Below, piece after piece: positions 6,601 through 7,243 of a DNA stretch of 7,243 bases. The first letter of the stretch is position 1. Every line of letters starts with the position of its first letter. The stretch is from Actinomycetota bacterium. GTDB taxonomy: Bacteria; Actinomycetota; Thermoleophilia; Gaiellales; Gaiellaceae. The stretch is from assembly GCA_003136795.1 (NCBI GenBank), contig PLDP01000129.1, positions 20,181 to 27,423 on the forward strand, in the 5' to 3' direction. The translations under genes and the position numbers were made by a program. The notes below the pieces were generated by a model. That model saw only the letters and a list, made by a program, of their open reading frames with translations. It was not told the origin of the DNA and made no database searches.

Positions 6601-7243
6601 GTCTCCGTTGAGCTGCGCGCACCGCTCACCACGATCTACGGCTTCGCCCAGACGCTGCTGCGCGAGGACGTCACGTTCGGCGACTCGGAGCGCCGCACCT
6701 TCATGGAGTTCATCTCCCGTGAGTCGGAGCGGCTGACGTCGATCGTCGATGCGCTGCTCAACGTCGCGCGGCTCGACACCGGCGACCTGAGCGTCTCGCT
6801 CGTCCCGACGGACATCGCGTCGGTGGTCGCGGATGTCGTATCGGCGGCCGGCGCCTCGGCCAACGGCCACCGCCTCGTCGCCGACGTCGGGCCCGAGCCG
6901 CTCGCGGCGCAGGCGGATCCCGAGAAGCTGCGGCAGGTGCTCGACCAGCTCGTCTCGAACGCGGTCAAGTACTCGCCGGGCGGCGGCACCGTCAGCGTGT
7001 CTGCGCAGCGGCGGCGGGACGTAGTGGAGGTCGCGGTGACCGACGAGGGCGTCGGCATCCCGGCGGCGGAGCGCGAGCGGATCTTCGCGAAGTTCTACAA
7101 GGCGGGTGGCGGGCAGGGCACCGGTCTGGGACTCTTCATCGCCCAGGGCCTCGTGCGTGAGATGGGTGGCAAGATCTGGGTCGACTCGGAGGAAGGACGC
7201 GGGTCACGGTTCGCGTTCGAGCTCCCGGTCGCGCAGGATGACG
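3640..7243 (+). CDS. Membrane-anchored multi-GAF/PAS sensor histidine kinase homologue lacking the H-box histidine (3' truncated)
   Basis: At least 1,201 residues, open to the window end and probably near its C-terminus. Three transmembrane segments come first (about 8-34, 45-66, 77-97). Four GAF-type sensory modules follow at about 123-282, 381-540, 549-700 and 710-865; between the first two, about 287-380, is a shorter stretch that looks like a degenerate GAF. A PAS domain spans about 874-970 (ILANIADGIVAVDREG, LWNRAAEEITG), ending in FRDISSEH. The HisKA helix begins KSDFVSTVS, then VELRAPLTTIYGF: residue 990 is Val (GTT, 6607-6609) where the phospho-accepting His belongs. The HATPase domain has its N box (N1107), G1 (DEGVGIP, D1135), F box (IFAKFYKAG) and G2 (GTGLGLF, near 1160). 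It should bind ATP, but autophosphorylation at the usual site is not possible. No response regulator is visible; one could lie downstream. The ligand is unknown. Domain calls are by eye; the GAF edges are approximate. Confidence 0.88.
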   Translation, partial: MSQATEAVLFNGVPLLLLAAAYAAVTGAILPVLWRERNRAHPLDWAVVFVFPGIAVAAGIFGVLVVHERRPFGGHTWFSFAASLVALAPAALLLARWRDRALVVGGIGRTREAEARVSVRDREIEAVAEITNALARARTPAEAARPLVRQVTGLLGVGFAGVVVVADGGDEATGVYAELNGEPAAWWEEARIDLRNEPSGIASAVFDAAPVTVYDIASSPRISPRLTALASAQSGAWIPMIAEERVIGVLVFASTRAKRTFPADELALLQAIASEAALALERLRSAAALSDALAREQLVGEIVRRIRAQLDPDAVLSVAQDELRGALHLDTVSISVGDGAQVITGRELLPGEQFLVDTVQGEVEAALHTAGLLVENRRRLDQQAALLHAAQVVTSELEIEAVLERLVQEVTKLLDADAADCYLVDTERGVLRCAAVHGFDEALVGFEFSPAHGLSGAALARAGPVAAGDYSLIDAPVPNPAYEGFARALVAPMVWAGETRGVLGVGIRDATRSFSDADIELLEAFASLASLALRNAESFAERTRQARVQRGFYRIATLLGEPVSLAETYDAAALAAAEALGGDFAAVLVRSPAGLELVGGHALPDEVRALELPRALDAAALEGHMLAASQISGDERFDGQWRDAPFAALLAIPVAGETAGLVLVFFEDERDFAGDDLELAHQIAAAARGALDRSRLFEAERTARSLSQQLARTGSLLATELDPVAVLEAVVTEAVTLLGVDAAALATLEDEELVVTVAVGDGAEQALGARSAATGWAAGDVVQSRAPVAYEDTDVNENLSESDALVALGHRAYLGVPLAGREGALHGVLSVYAREPRAWREEETQALVSLAANASVALSNAELYQHVAVEREQSVAILANIADGIVAVDREGHVVLWNRAAEEITGVPAAEAIGRTPLQVLQRDLESESGGTNRQIAITNGDREIWLSLSETVMRDPTGTVAGRIFAFRDISSEHVVEQMKSDFVSTVSVELRAPLTTIYGFAQTLLREDVTFGDSERRTFMEFISRESERLTSIVDALLNVARLDTGDLSVSLVPTDIASVVADVVSAAGASANGHRLVADVGPEPLAAQADPEKLRQVLDQLVSNAVKYSPGGGTVSVSAQRRRDVVEVAVTDEGVGIPAAERERIFAKFYKAGGGQGTGLGLFIAQGLVREMGGKIWVDSEEGRGSRFAFELPVAQDD

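Overview
The window is GC-rich, with strong G/C bias at third codon positions, GTG starts and MEP-pathway isoprenoid synthesis. This suggests a high-GC bacterium, most likely an actinobacterium-like lineage (Thermoleophilia/Gaiellales is a guess from the look of the proteins, not a demonstrated placement). Four protein loci are supported. No tRNA, rRNA, CRISPR array, transposase or phage gene was seen.

Layout: (1) Positions 1-1943, +, hold the 3' two thirds of an isoleucyl-tRNA synthetase of the archaeal/eukaryotic-like (ileS2) type. Its N-terminus, with the HIGH motif, lies before the window. (2) Starting inside the ileS stop codon (ATGA overlap), 1940-2330, +, is a small lipoprotein-like gene that reads through only with two single-base frame corrections. 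(3) Positions 2333-2428 hold two near-identical 34-nt stem-loops, one after each of two convergent genes. (4) Positions 2427-3383, -, are ispH, the last enzyme of the MEP pathway, complete and with its catalytic residues. (5) The 256-bp divergent region 3384-3639 is dense in structure. On the - strand it shows a strong hairpin-plus-U-tract terminator 31 nt before the ispH start, a 13-codon mini-ORF, a 10-bp hairpin and a promoter-like pair. This reads as a small RNA or an attenuated ispH leader. (6) From 3640 to the window end, +, lies a very large membrane-anchored sensor kinase: three N-terminal transmembrane segments, four full GAF modules plus one short degenerate one, a PAS domain, a HisKA region and a HATPase domain.

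Two enzymes have unexpected changes at a signature position. The synthetase has EMHGS where class I enzymes carry KMSKS. The sensor kinase has valine in place of the phospho-accepting histidine of the H-box, while its ATP-binding N, G1, F and G2 boxes look intact. Both sit inside otherwise clean, well-conserved reading frames, so they look like real lineage features rather than decay. These two, the ispH upstream region and the paired intergenic hairpins are the points most worth following up.

The genes do not form one pathway. IleRS serves translation, IspH makes isoprenoid precursors, and the multi-GAF protein is a signalling sensor divergently placed from ispH. The lipoprotein may be translationally coupled to ileS.
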